From Eubacterium sp. (GTDB taxonomy: Bacteria > Bacillota > Clostridia > Lachnospirales > Lachnospiraceae), in assembly GCA_024681495.1 (NCBI GenBank), contig JAILAS010000104.1, forward strand, positions 1 through 9,694: a stretch of DNA of 9,694 nucleotides, read 5' to 3'. Positions 1 through 6,034 of the stretch are shown piece after piece (positions within the stretch are counted from its first letter, which is position 1; every line of letters begins with the position of its first letter). The position numbers and the translations under genes are program-made. Under the pieces are notes generated by a model. The model ran no database searches, was not told the DNA's origin, and worked only from the letters and a program-made list of their open reading frames with translations.

Positions 1-107
1 CTAAGTCCGATCCCATGTCGTTTATCAACGGCATCGGTAAGAACGGTGAAGAGCTTATATCTTTGCTTGATTTGGTGAAGATTATAGGCGAGAAGGAGCT
101 CGGTTAG
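1..107 (+). CDS. cheW: Chemotaxis adaptor protein CheW, C-terminal end (5' partial)
   Basis: Only the last 34 codons are present, with the reading frame starting at base 3 and a TAG stop. The peptide contains FINGIGK followed by ELISLLDLVKII. This matches the C-terminal end of CheW-like domains, where a Gly-Ile-Gly-Lys turn precedes a conserved LLD strand. CheW couples chemoreceptors to the histidine kinase CheA in the polar signalling array. The gene is followed 26 bases later by the cheC ATG, which agrees with the cheW-cheC-cheD order of Firmicutes fla/che operons. CheV or the C-terminus of CheA also end in a CheW-like domain, so a small doubt remains because the N-terminal part is outside the window. 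Confidence 0.8.
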   Translation, partial: KSDPMSFINGIGKNGEELISLLDLVKIIGEKELG

Positions 108-133
108 TTTAGATTAGGATTTTGGAGGCAGAC

Positions 134-757
134 ATGGCGCAGGATAGTTCTCTGACAAACATCAATGATATGTATTGTGATGTGCTTCGCGAGATTGGTA
201 ATATCGGTGCGGGCAACGCTACGACGGCAGTGGCTAACATGGTTAATCTACGTCTGGATATGCAGGTACCGCAGGTGCGCTTGATGACACTTCAGGAATT
301 ACCCGCGGCTTTGGGAAACGAGGAAGAGCTGATTTGCGGCATTTATCTCGAGGTCATGAACGACATCGAGGGCAGCATGATGTTCATGGTTGATATGCAT
401 TCGGCCAGATTCTTCGTCGATAAGCTTATGGGTACTGACGATCCCGAAAACTTCGATTTCTCGGAGATGGAATTGTCGGCACTTAAGGAAATCGGTAACA
501 TAATCGCAGCCTCGTATCTGTCTGCGGTTGCTTCGCTCACAAACCTCGTAATTTCCCCGTCGGTGCCTTACCTGGCGGTGGATATGGCGGCTGCTATTTT
601 AAGCGTTCCGGCCACAGAGTTTGGTGTATACGGCGACAATGCGCTGATGATTGAGACCCATTTCGGAGATGACTTTAATCTCAACGGTTATTTCATCCTG
701 ATGCCGGATATCGATTCCTATGAGAAAATCTTAAAATCACTTGGTATTACAATGTAG
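134..757 (+). CDS. cheC: Chemotaxis protein CheC, CheY-P phosphatase
   Basis: This is a 207-residue cytoplasmic protein of the CheC/CheX/FliY phosphatase family. It removes phosphate from CheY-P and, bound to CheD, links CheY-P level to receptor adaptation. The family active-site pattern D/S-x3-E-x2-N-x22-P occurs twice: D16, E20, N23 and P46 in the first half, and S115, E119, N122 and P145 in the second. Both copies are therefore intact, as expected for CheC rather than CheX, which has one. I chose the ATG at 134 because GGAGG (124-128) lies 5 bases upstream. An in-frame TTG at 122 overlaps that ribosome binding site and is unlikely to be used. The next gene, cheD, starts 15 bases after the stop, so the two are probably co-translated. 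Confidence 0.95.
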   Translation: MAQDSSLTNINDMYCDVLREIGNIGAGNATTAVANMVNLRLDMQVPQVRLMTLQELPAALGNEEELICGIYLEVMNDIEGSMMFMVDMHSARFFVDKLMGTDDPENFDFSEMELSALKEIGNIIAASYLSAVASLTNLVISPSVPYLAVDMAAAILSVPATEFGVYGDNALMIETHFGDDFNLNGYFILMPDIDSYEKILKSLGITM

Positions 758-772
758 GGGAGTTCATTATAG

Positions 773-1258
773 ATGGGTAATATGTTCAAAATCGGTATTG
801 CTGATTTGAATGTCTGCAAAGCTCCTGATGCGATCACTACCCTGGGATTGGGTTCGTGTGTCGGTGTGGCACTTTACGACAAGACTACTAAGACGGCAGG
901 GCTGGTTCATGTCATGCTGCCGGACAGTACTGCAATCAGAAATAGTTCCAATGCTGCTAAGTTTGCTGACACGGGCGTCGATGAGCTCGTGAAGCAGATG
1001 CTTGCGATGGGCATAAATAAGCGCAATCTTGTGGCCAAGATTGCAGGCGGAGCCAAGATGTTCTCTTTCTCGGATAAGTCCAAGGTTGGAAACGTAGGTG
1101 AGAGAAATGTTCAGGCTGTAAAAGAGCGTCTGAAGATGCACGGGATTCGGTTGATTGCCGAAGACACCGGTCTCGATTACGGTCGGACCGTTGAGATTTA
1201 TGCCGACAGCGGAGACTATCACATCAAAGCAGTAGGTAAGACCGAGAAAGTTATCTGA
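773..1258 (+). CDS. cheD: Chemoreceptor glutamine deamidase CheD
   Basis: This 161-residue protein is of typical CheD length. CheD deamidates specific glutamines on methyl-accepting chemotaxis proteins and is also the partner that stimulates CheC phosphatase activity. The catalytic cysteine sits in GLGSCVGVALYD (C29), the histidine in GLVHVMLP (H46), and a threonine lies just before the cysteine (T23). The Cys-to-His spacing of 17 and Thr-to-Cys spacing of 6 equal those of the characterised Thermotoga maritima enzyme. The KIAGGAKMF segment is also characteristic. The ATG at 773 is preceded by GGGGAG (756-761). An ATG three codons later is less well placed. The next gene starts 6 bases after the stop, which suggests translational coupling. 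Confidence 0.96.
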   Translation: MGNMFKIGIADLNVCKAPDAITTLGLGSCVGVALYDKTTKTAGLVHVMLPDSTAIRNSSNAAKFADTGVDELVKQMLAMGINKRNLVAKIAGGAKMFSFSDKSKVGNVGERNVQAVKERLKMHGIRLIAEDTGLDYGRTVEIYADSGDYHIKAVGKTEKVI

Positions 1259-1264
1259 AGCAAT

Positions 1265-1600
1265 ATGAACACAAAAAATATACCGGCGCTGGTTATGTTA
1301 TTAGCCGGCGCCATTGCAAGTTTAATAATGCTGACAAAGGGATTGAGTAACATTCAATTCCTTTGCACATTACTAATTGTTTTAATCGTCTTTTACGTAT
1401 TGGGTACGGTTATCAAGGTTATCCTCGACAGAAACATCGGTGAAATGAAGAAGGATGAAGAAACCGTTGAGGGCGAGGACGATTTGGACGAAAACAAAGA
1501 GAATATCGACACTACTGCAGCGGGAGACGGAGAGGCGAATCCCGAATCCGCCGAGGAAGAAGGCTTTTCTCCTGAGGAGTCGGGAGATGAAGGCGAGTAG
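1265..1600 (+). CDS. Small two-helix membrane protein with acidic cytoplasmic tail, unknown function
   Basis: I do not recognise a named family for this 111-residue protein. Residues about 6-24 and 30-54 are hydrophobic and separated by a five-residue turn, so they should form a membrane hairpin. Lysines and an arginine just after the second helix (R56, K62, K63) place both termini in the cytoplasm by the positive-inside rule. Residues 64-111 are almost all acidic or small (E, D, G, N, S) and are probably disordered. The start lies 6 bases after the cheD stop with only a weak GAAG upstream, so translation probably depends on ribosomes finishing cheD. Its position between cheD and sigD implies a motility-related role, but this is inference from context only. 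Confidence 0.75.
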   Translation: MNTKNIPALVMLLAGAIASLIMLTKGLSNIQFLCTLLIVLIVFYVLGTVIKVILDRNIGEMKKDEETVEGEDDLDENKENIDTTAAGDGEANPESAEEEGFSPEESGDEGE

Positions 1601-1664
1601 TATTGATTCTCGTCAACGATCTTAATTTGAATGTCGCATGGGGGTTTAGTGCGAGGATAAGGTT

Positions 1665-2429
1665 ATGGGAAATACGGAAACAGACAATTTATGGAAAGAA
1701 TATACAGCGAATCCTACCAAGGATAACAGGGAGAAGATTATTCTTCAATACGCTCCGCTGGTTAAGATAGTTGCCGGTAAGCTCTGTATGTACCTTGGCG
1801 GAAACGTCGAATACGATGATCTGGTCAGCTACGGTGTTTTCGGTCTCATAGATGCAATTGATAAGTTTAATTTAAAAAGGGATGTAAAATTCGAGACATA
1901 TGCATCATTGCGAATCAGAGGAGCTATACTCGATCAGATTCGTAAGATGGACTGGATACCTAGGACCGTTCGCCAAAGACAAAAGAAGATAGACGAGGCC
2001 ATTGCCAATATCGAGGCCCGTACCGGACGCGTTGCCACTGACGAAGACATCGCGGCCGAGCTTGAGATAAGCGACGATGAGCTGCACAAATGGCAGTCGC
2101 AGCTGAAGGTGACCAACGTCGTTTCTCTTAACGAATTCATTGAACAGGGGAATGAGCCTAAAGAGGCAGCGCATACTTCCGGCAGATTTGATTCTCCCGA
2201 AACCGTTATTGAGCAGAATGAGCTCAAGGAAAAGTTGGCGGAGACTCTGGAGAAGCTTACCGAGAAGGAGCGGAAGGTTATTCTACTATATTACTACGAG
2301 GATATGACATTAAAAGAGATCAGCAAGGTCTTTGAAGTCTCCGAATCGAGGATTTCTCAGCTGCACACTAAGGCTTTACAGAAGATGAAGCAGCAGATGG
2401 GAGATTATATGGAGGTCTTCCGGGTCTGA
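1665..2429 (+). CDS. sigD: Flagellar/motility RNA polymerase sigma factor, FliA/SigD/WhiG family
   Basis: This is a 254-residue group-3 sigma-70 factor. It directs RNA polymerase to late flagellar, motor and chemotaxis promoters, and is normally held by the anti-sigma factor FlgM until the hook is complete. Region 2 covers about residues 22-103 with DLVSYGVFGLIDAIDKF (52-68). It ends in the FliA/WhiG-specific stretch RIRGAILDQIRKMDWIPR (83-100), which recognises the -10 element. Region 3 is about 105-160. Region 4 is about 190-240, with helix-turn-helix MTLKEISKVFEVSESRISQL at 214-233 for the -35 element. The start is preceded by AGGATAAGG (1654-1662). The 64-base gap before it is the largest inside the operon, and I see no convincing promoter or terminator in it. 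The position downstream of cheD matches B. subtilis sigD. Confidence 0.96.
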   Translation: MGNTETDNLWKEYTANPTKDNREKIILQYAPLVKIVAGKLCMYLGGNVEYDDLVSYGVFGLIDAIDKFNLKRDVKFETYASLRIRGAILDQIRKMDWIPRTVRQRQKKIDEAIANIEARTGRVATDEDIAAELEISDDELHKWQSQLKVTNVVSLNEFIEQGNEPKEAAHTSGRFDSPETVIEQNELKEKLAETLEKLTEKERKVILLYYYEDMTLKEISKVFEVSESRISQLHTKALQKMKQQMGDYMEVFRV

Positions 2430-2453
2430 TTTCTGCTAGAGGGGTTAGAAGGG

Positions 2454-4043
2454 ATGAATGGATATTTTCAGTTAGATATTAGGCCGGATGGGACCTATAT
2501 GGTCTTTTATCCGCCCACTGATGACGGGGCACCTGTGTCGTATGATGAGGTTACCCGTTATTTGCGTGATATTGGAATCCCCGATTTCGATTCCAAAGCC
2601 CTATCCTCCCTATTGGGGTGTGAGGAGGAGAAGGCCGTGAAGATTTATAAGTCCCGGCCTTATGAAGAGGCGGGGAGGGGCGATTACGACAGACAGCCCG
2701 ACAATATGTCTGTCATTGCCAGGTTTTATCCGCCGTCTAAAAACGGAAGCGCCATGACCAAGGGTGACATCATCGAGGGACTAAGAAGGGAGCGCATTCG
2801 TTACGGCATTCAGGAGGATGTCATTTCTGACTTCCTCGAAAATCCTAAGTACTGCACTGATTATATCATTGCCAAGGGCGATGAGATGGTACGCGGAACG
2901 GAAGGGCACATAGATTACTTCTTCGAGACCGAGAAGAACCTCGCTCCGAAGCTGAATCCCGACGGAACCGTTAACTACCATGAGCTCAACATGATTTCCC
3001 TGGTCAAAGAGGGAGAGCTCCTCGCCAAGCTGACTCCGCCCGTGGACGGAAAGGCGGGTGTCAATGTGTTTGGGGAGAAGATTAAGCCCCCCGCAGTTAA
3101 GAAGATTGCACTCAAGTACGGCCGGAACATCGAAATCAACGAGGATCAGACGGAGATTCGTTCGACGGTGGAGGGGCATGTCGCGCTGGTGAAGGGGCAG
3201 GTGTTCGTTTCTGACATATACATTGTTCCCGCGAACGTGGATAACTCCATCGGAGACATTGACTACAACGGCTCCGTCGAGGTGAAGGGAAATGTCAATT
3301 CGGGCTTTACGGTTAAGGCCGGTGGTGATATAGTTGTAAACGGCATTGTCGAGGGCGCGACCCTTAGGGCCGGAGGCAAGATCGTCGTTAAGGCCGGGAT
3401 TCACGGCATGAACAAGGCGCTTCTGGTGGCCGGATCCTCCGTGACTGTCAAGTTTATCGAGAGTGCCGAAGTATATTCCGATGAGAGTATTAACGCCGAT
3501 TCCATTATGCACAGCAACGTATCCGCCAAGTACGAGGTCCGCGTGCTGGGAAATAAGGGTTTCATCTCCGGCGGAACCGTGAGGGCCGGCTCTAAGGTTA
3601 TTACCAGGACCCTCGGATCGGAGATGGGGGCTTCGACGAAGGTCGAGGTCGGCATCAGCGCCAAAAAGAAAAAGCAGATGAGGGATCTCGAGGTTCGCAA
3701 GAAGGATCTTGAGGCCAATAAGAACAAGATCGAGCCCACCATCACCGGCATTGGAGAGAAGGTTGCCAGGGGACTCGTTCTTCCGGAGGATAAGCTCGCT
3801 TTCCTTAAGAATCTAGCCGTGGCCTATCAGGACGTTAAGCGCCAGATAGAAGAAGCCGATGAAGAATATGAAGGACTGTTGGAGGAATATAACCTCGCGG
3901 AACACGCTTGTGTCGAAGTTAACGGTGATGCGTTCCCGGGCTGCATGATTGTCGTCTCGGACGCTCAAAAGTCATTGACAGATAAGAGATCAAGCAGTAG
4001 ATTCATTAAAGAGGGAGTCGATGTAAAAATCGAGATTTTATGA
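2454..4043 (+). CDS. fapA: FapA-type flagellar assembly protein (DUF342 family)
   Basis: This 529-residue protein has the DUF342/FapA layout. The N-terminal part carries two related modules, each with a YPP motif followed by a short helix: residues about 3-70 (FYPPTDDG) and 84-142 (FYPPSKNG). A linking region with KLTPPVDGKAGVNVFG (192-207) is a typical FapA stretch. A right-handed beta-helix-like domain at about 255-400 is rich in short glycine/valine repeats such as GSVEVKGNVNSG and KAGGDIVVNG. A lysine/glutamate-rich coiled coil occupies about 402-478, and a short C-terminal beta segment follows. FapA of Vibrio vulnificus takes part in flagellar assembly and polar localisation. The role here is inferred from family and position. 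AGAGGGG (2438-2444) lies 9 bases upstream of the ATG, 24 bases after sigD. Overlapping opposite-strand frames are shadows. Confidence 0.88.
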   Translation: MNGYFQLDIRPDGTYMVFYPPTDDGAPVSYDEVTRYLRDIGIPDFDSKALSSLLGCEEEKAVKIYKSRPYEEAGRGDYDRQPDNMSVIARFYPPSKNGSAMTKGDIIEGLRRERIRYGIQEDVISDFLENPKYCTDYIIAKGDEMVRGTEGHIDYFFETEKNLAPKLNPDGTVNYHELNMISLVKEGELLAKLTPPVDGKAGVNVFGEKIKPPAVKKIALKYGRNIEINEDQTEIRSTVEGHVALVKGQVFVSDIYIVPANVDNSIGDIDYNGSVEVKGNVNSGFTVKAGGDIVVNGIVEGATLRAGGKIVVKAGIHGMNKALLVAGSSVTVKFIESAEVYSDESINADSIMHSNVSAKYEVRVLGNKGFISGGTVRAGSKVITRTLGSEMGASTKVEVGISAKKKKQMRDLEVRKKDLEANKNKIEPTITGIGEKVARGLVLPEDKLAFLKNLAVAYQDVKRQIEEADEEYEGLLEEYNLAEHACVEVNGDAFPGCMIVVSDAQKSLTDKRSSSRFIKEGVDVKIEIL

Positions 4044-4078
4044 CATAACGTAGTTCGTTTTGAAAAGGAGAAGTCGTT

Positions 4079-4405
4079 ATGGCAGCTATTACTTCTATCG
4101 ATATCAACAACGGCGTTACGATGCGCGCTCAGGACATGAGCATTATCAAGGCCAACGAGGATGCCCGCCCTCACGTTGAGCAGTTCGATCTTCAGATGGC
4201 TCTGGATCGGGAGCACGAGGAAAACCTCAGCAAGATTCAGGAACAGGCTGACATCGAGAAGGAGAATTTCCGCTTCGATGCCAAGGAAGAAGGCGGCGGC
4301 GCTTACTCGAATCAGGAGAGAAAGAAAAAGAAGAAAGAAGATGAAGAATCCGAGGGGAGTTTTTCTCTCAAGAACCCTTCGGGATCCTTTGACATTACCA
4401 TCTAG
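4079..4405 (+). CDS. Small charged protein of the motility operon, unknown function
   Basis: This 108-residue soluble protein has no signal peptide or membrane segment. The N-terminal 15 residues are mildly hydrophobic, residues about 36-60 are a charged helix rich in E, Q and K, and residues about 80-86 are a lysine run. The end, SGSFDITI, looks like a compact terminal motif. From memory, clostridial motility operons often carry a protein of about this size with the same pattern (an RAQDMSIIK-like stretch, a helix, a basic run, then a final FD-x-x-I) next to FapA and the SwrB-like gene. I could not check this. AAGGAG (4065-4070) lies 8 bases before the ATG, so it should be well translated. 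The gene sits 35 bases after fapA and 14 bases before the next gene. Function is unknown. Confidence 0.78.
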   Translation: MAAITSIDINNGVTMRAQDMSIIKANEDARPHVEQFDLQMALDREHEENLSKIQEQADIEKENFRFDAKEEGGGAYSNQERKKKKKEDEESEGSFSLKNPSGSFDITI

Positions 4406-4419
4406 AACAGGAAATCGAT

Positions 4420-5184
4420 ATGACAGGATTGGAGATTGCCCTTATCGTTGTTGCGGTTATTTTTGTGCTGGGCAGTTTTATGATAACCGAGAAACTGTCT
4501 CCCGGTGAGATCGACGATTTGTCGCGTCTTTCCAGAGACGAGCTTAGCCGAATTGTCGAGAACAGCTATTCCGACGCCAAGGAAAAAATCGGTAACAGAA
4601 TCGAAGACGAGCTCGATGAATCCGTCGAGACCATCCGCAGACGGATGGAAATCGAGTCGAATGATACCATCAAACAAATGGACGAATACTCCAAAGAGGT
4701 GATGGAGTCTCTTCATAAGACCCACACCGAGGTTATGTTCCTCTACAGCATGCTTGAAGATAAGGAAGAGGAGCTTAAGAAGTCTGTCTCAAACGCCATG
4801 GTTCTTCTCCAGAAGCTCAACGAGAAGTCCGAGGGCTTTTCTGCGGATGCTTCGGCTGCGGCGCCCTCCGTGGAGGCCGCCAATCAGGCTCGAAAGTCAC
4901 CCGTTCCCGATCCCGAGGCTTCTGATAAGGTGTCGTTCCGACAGGAGGCACGCACTCAGGCCAAAGTTATGGCGGAGAACGCACCTGCACATAAGCCCGT
5001 TCCCGCGACCGTTCCCGATCAGTCCGGGCAGGCCGAAGAGCCCGCCAGAGAAAGGGCGTCCAGGGAGGATATACTTGAGAGACACAGGCTCGGCCTTACG
5101 GTCATCGATATTGCCAGGGAGCTCGGACTGGGTAAGGGCGAGGTTCAGCTCGTCATCGATCTTTACGAAGGAGATAAGCGTTGA
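4420..5184 (+). CDS. SwrB-like / DUF6115 membrane protein with coiled coil and C-terminal HTH
   Basis: This 254-residue protein has one N-terminal membrane helix (residues 5-21), a long charged coiled coil (about 26-140), and a proline/alanine-rich linker (about 140-212). A C-terminal helix-turn-helix-like module occupies about 213-250 (GLTVIDIARELGLGKGEVQL). The layout and position are those of SwrB of Bacillus subtilis, which lies just after sigD and before rpsB and promotes activation of flagellar type III export. The C-terminal module matches what I recall of Pfam family DUF6115. The HTH-like module need not bind DNA in a membrane-anchored protein and may bind a protein partner instead. 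The upstream AGGA (4409-4412) is weak. The TGA stop overlaps the TTG start of the next gene. Family assignment is probable. Direct homology to SwrB is inference. Confidence 0.72.
   Translation: MTGLEIALIVVAVIFVLGSFMITEKLSPGEIDDLSRLSRDELSRIVENSYSDAKEKIGNRIEDELDESVETIRRRMEIESNDTIKQMDEYSKEVMESLHKTHTEVMFLYSMLEDKEEELKKSVSNAMVLLQKLNEKSEGFSADASAAAPSVEAANQARKSPVPDPEASDKVSFRQEARTQAKVMAENAPAHKPVPATVPDQSGQAEEPARERASREDILERHRLGLTVIDIARELGLGKGEVQLVIDLYEGDKR
5167..5184 (+). promoter_or_regulatory. Ribosome binding site deciding a TTG start in a TTGA overlap
   Basis: GAAGGAG at 5167-5173 lies inside the last codons of the upstream gene, 7 bases before TTG at 5181. The TTG overlaps the upstream TGA stop as TTGA. 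No ATG or GTG with comparable spacing is available, and the protein read from the TTG begins directly with a basic stretch and a membrane helix. The layout indicates translational coupling of the two last genes of the motility operon. Confidence 0.8.
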
Positions 5185-5792
5185 AGTTTAAATATTATCT
5201 CAGAGGTATAGGGATAGGAATTCTCTGCGCCACCCTGATCTGCATGGTCGGGATTTCGGTAAACGGAGGGCTACTCACCGATGAGAATGCGATAAAAAGG
5301 GCGGAAGAGCTCGGTTATACTGCGCCTGAATCTTCTGACGCAACGGGGAATTCTTCCGACGGGATGACCGTGGAGGAGTATGTCGCCTCGGCTACCGGGG
5401 ACTCCGCTCTCACGGGCAGCGGTTCCGACACGGTTACGGTAACGGATTCCACCGCCGGGGCGGATTCCGATTCCGACAACACTTCTTCGAAGTCCGATAG
5501 CGACTCCGACTCGTCTGACGAAGACAGTGACTCCAATGTCACCGAGACTACCGGAGGCTCTTCGGAAGAGGTGGCCAGGGGCAATGTCAGCAAGGCGACC
5601 ATCACCATAAAGGGCAACGACGACTCCGTGGACGTTGCGGACAGGCTCGAGGATGCCGGAATTGTCGAGAGTGCATCCGAGTTTGACGCATACCTGGTTA
5701 GCAACGGATATGACACCAAATTGTCGCCCGGTACTTACGAGGTGACTTCCGATATGAGCTTCAGCGAGATTGTCGACGCATTGTTCAATTAG
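5181..5792 (+). CDS. Membrane-anchored protein with acidic Ser/Asp linker and MltG/YceG LysM-like module, no catalytic domain
   Basis: This 203-residue protein starts at a TTG codon. It has a basic N-terminus followed by a hydrophobic helix at about 8-27, giving an anchor or signal with the rest outside. A segment LLTDENAIKRAEELGY (31-46) precedes a low-complexity linker rich in Ser, Asp, Thr and Glu (about 48-132). The last 65 residues (about 138-203) read like the LysM-like subdomain found before the catalytic part of the endolytic transglycosylase MltG/YceG: VADRLEDAGIVESASEFDAY, then LSPGTYEVTSDMSFSEIVDAL. The MltG catalytic domain with its active-site glutamate is absent, so the protein is unlikely to cut glycan strands. 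It may bind peptidoglycan. Automatic pipelines may call it MltG, which would be misleading. Confidence 0.75.
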   Translation: MKFKYYLRGIGIGILCATLICMVGISVNGGLLTDENAIKRAEELGYTAPESSDATGNSSDGMTVEEYVASATGDSALTGSGSDTVTVTDSTAGADSDSDNTSSKSDSDSDSSDEDSDSNVTETTGGSSEEVARGNVSKATITIKGNDDSVDVADRLEDAGIVESASEFDAYLVSNGYDTKLSPGTYEVTSDMSFSEIVDALFN

Positions 5793-5817
5793 GCGCTCGA
5801 AATGTTTCGTATATTGT

Positions 5818-5848
5818 GACCGGAATCGTAGTGGTTCCGGTCTTTCTT
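5818..5848 (+). terminator. Rho-independent terminator ending the motility operon
   Basis: GACCGGAATC (5818-5827) pairs with GGTTCCGGTC (5833-5842) to give a 10-bp stem including one T-G wobble, with a five-base loop. TTTCTT follows directly. It lies 25 bases after the last motility gene and before the rpsB promoter, so it should separate the two transcription units. Confidence 0.9.
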
Positions 5849-5866
5849 ATTCAATGCATATATTTC

Positions 5867-5895
5867 TTGCAATCCATCAGTACTTGTGATAAAAT
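5867..5895 (+). promoter_or_regulatory. Sigma-A type extended -10 promoter for rpsB-tsf
   Basis: The -35 hexamer TTGCAA (5867-5872) and the -10 hexamer TAAAAT (5890-5895) are separated by 17 bases. A TG one base upstream of the -10 (5887-5888) makes it an extended -10 element. Transcription should start near 5902, giving a leader of about 130 bases before rpsB. The close match to consensus fits a gene for an abundant ribosomal protein. Confidence 0.8.
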
Positions 5896-5908
5896 ATCAA
5901 AGCTTGTG

Positions 5909-5930
5909 AAAAAGCCTCATGGGCTTTTTT
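5909..5930 (+). promoter_or_regulatory. Terminator-like hairpin at the 5' end of the rpsB leader
   Basis: AAAAAGCC (5909-5916) pairs with GGCTTTTT (5922-5929) around a five-base loop, and the T run overlaps the 3' arm. It resembles an intrinsic terminator but has only three G-C pairs, and it lies only a few bases downstream of the predicted start of transcription. It could protect the 5' end of the mRNA, act as an attenuator, or be a backup terminator for readthrough from the motility operon. Which of these applies cannot be told from sequence alone. Confidence 0.5.
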
Positions 5931-5949
5931 GCGTGTAACACATCAGTCA

Positions 5950-6005
5950 CATATGCTGACCGAGAAACCTTGTGCCTATGGTGGTTTTAAGGGCGGACGC
6001 ATATG
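5950..6005 (+). ncRNA. Candidate structured leader RNA of the rpsB-tsf operon
   Basis: A long imperfect hairpin can be drawn here by eye. CATATGC (5950-5956) pairs with GCATATG (5999-6005). CCG (5960-5962) pairs with CGG (5994-5996). CCTTG (5968-5972) pairs with TTAAGG (5988-5992, using a G-T pair at the end). A small GCC/GGT stem may close the tip. A purine-rich internal loop AGAAA (5963-5967) faces a single G. The element ends 16 bases before the rpsB ribosome binding site GGAGG (6022-6026). In Escherichia coli, S2 represses its own rpsB-tsf operon through leader RNA. A comparable role here is inference, and no known leader family was matched. Confidence 0.45.
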
Positions 6006-6034
6006 GAAGTTTTAACAAAACGGAGGAAATAAAA

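Noticed and set aside
122..133. TTG start for cheC four codons upstream of the ATG
   Set aside because: The TTG overlaps GGAGG, which serves the ATG at 134.
1601..1664. Possible promoter or small hairpin before sigD
   Set aside because: Only a 4-bp stem (CGCA/TGCG) and a TTGAAT without a matching -10 are present.
2781..3512. Long opposite-strand open frame (243 codons) inside fapA
   Set aside because: It lies wholly within a well-supported gene, has no recognisable motif, and no terminator or promoter of its own. It is a consequence of codon bias in fapA.
4161..5191. Arg/Ser/Pro-rich + strand frames overlapping the charged protein and the SwrB-like gene
   Set aside because: Their composition is typical of out-of-frame reading, and the true frames have ribosome binding sites and coherent domains.
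5972..6034. N-terminal extension of S2 from an upstream in-frame ATG
   Set aside because: It has no ribosome binding site, falls in the leader hairpin, and does not match the conserved S2 start.
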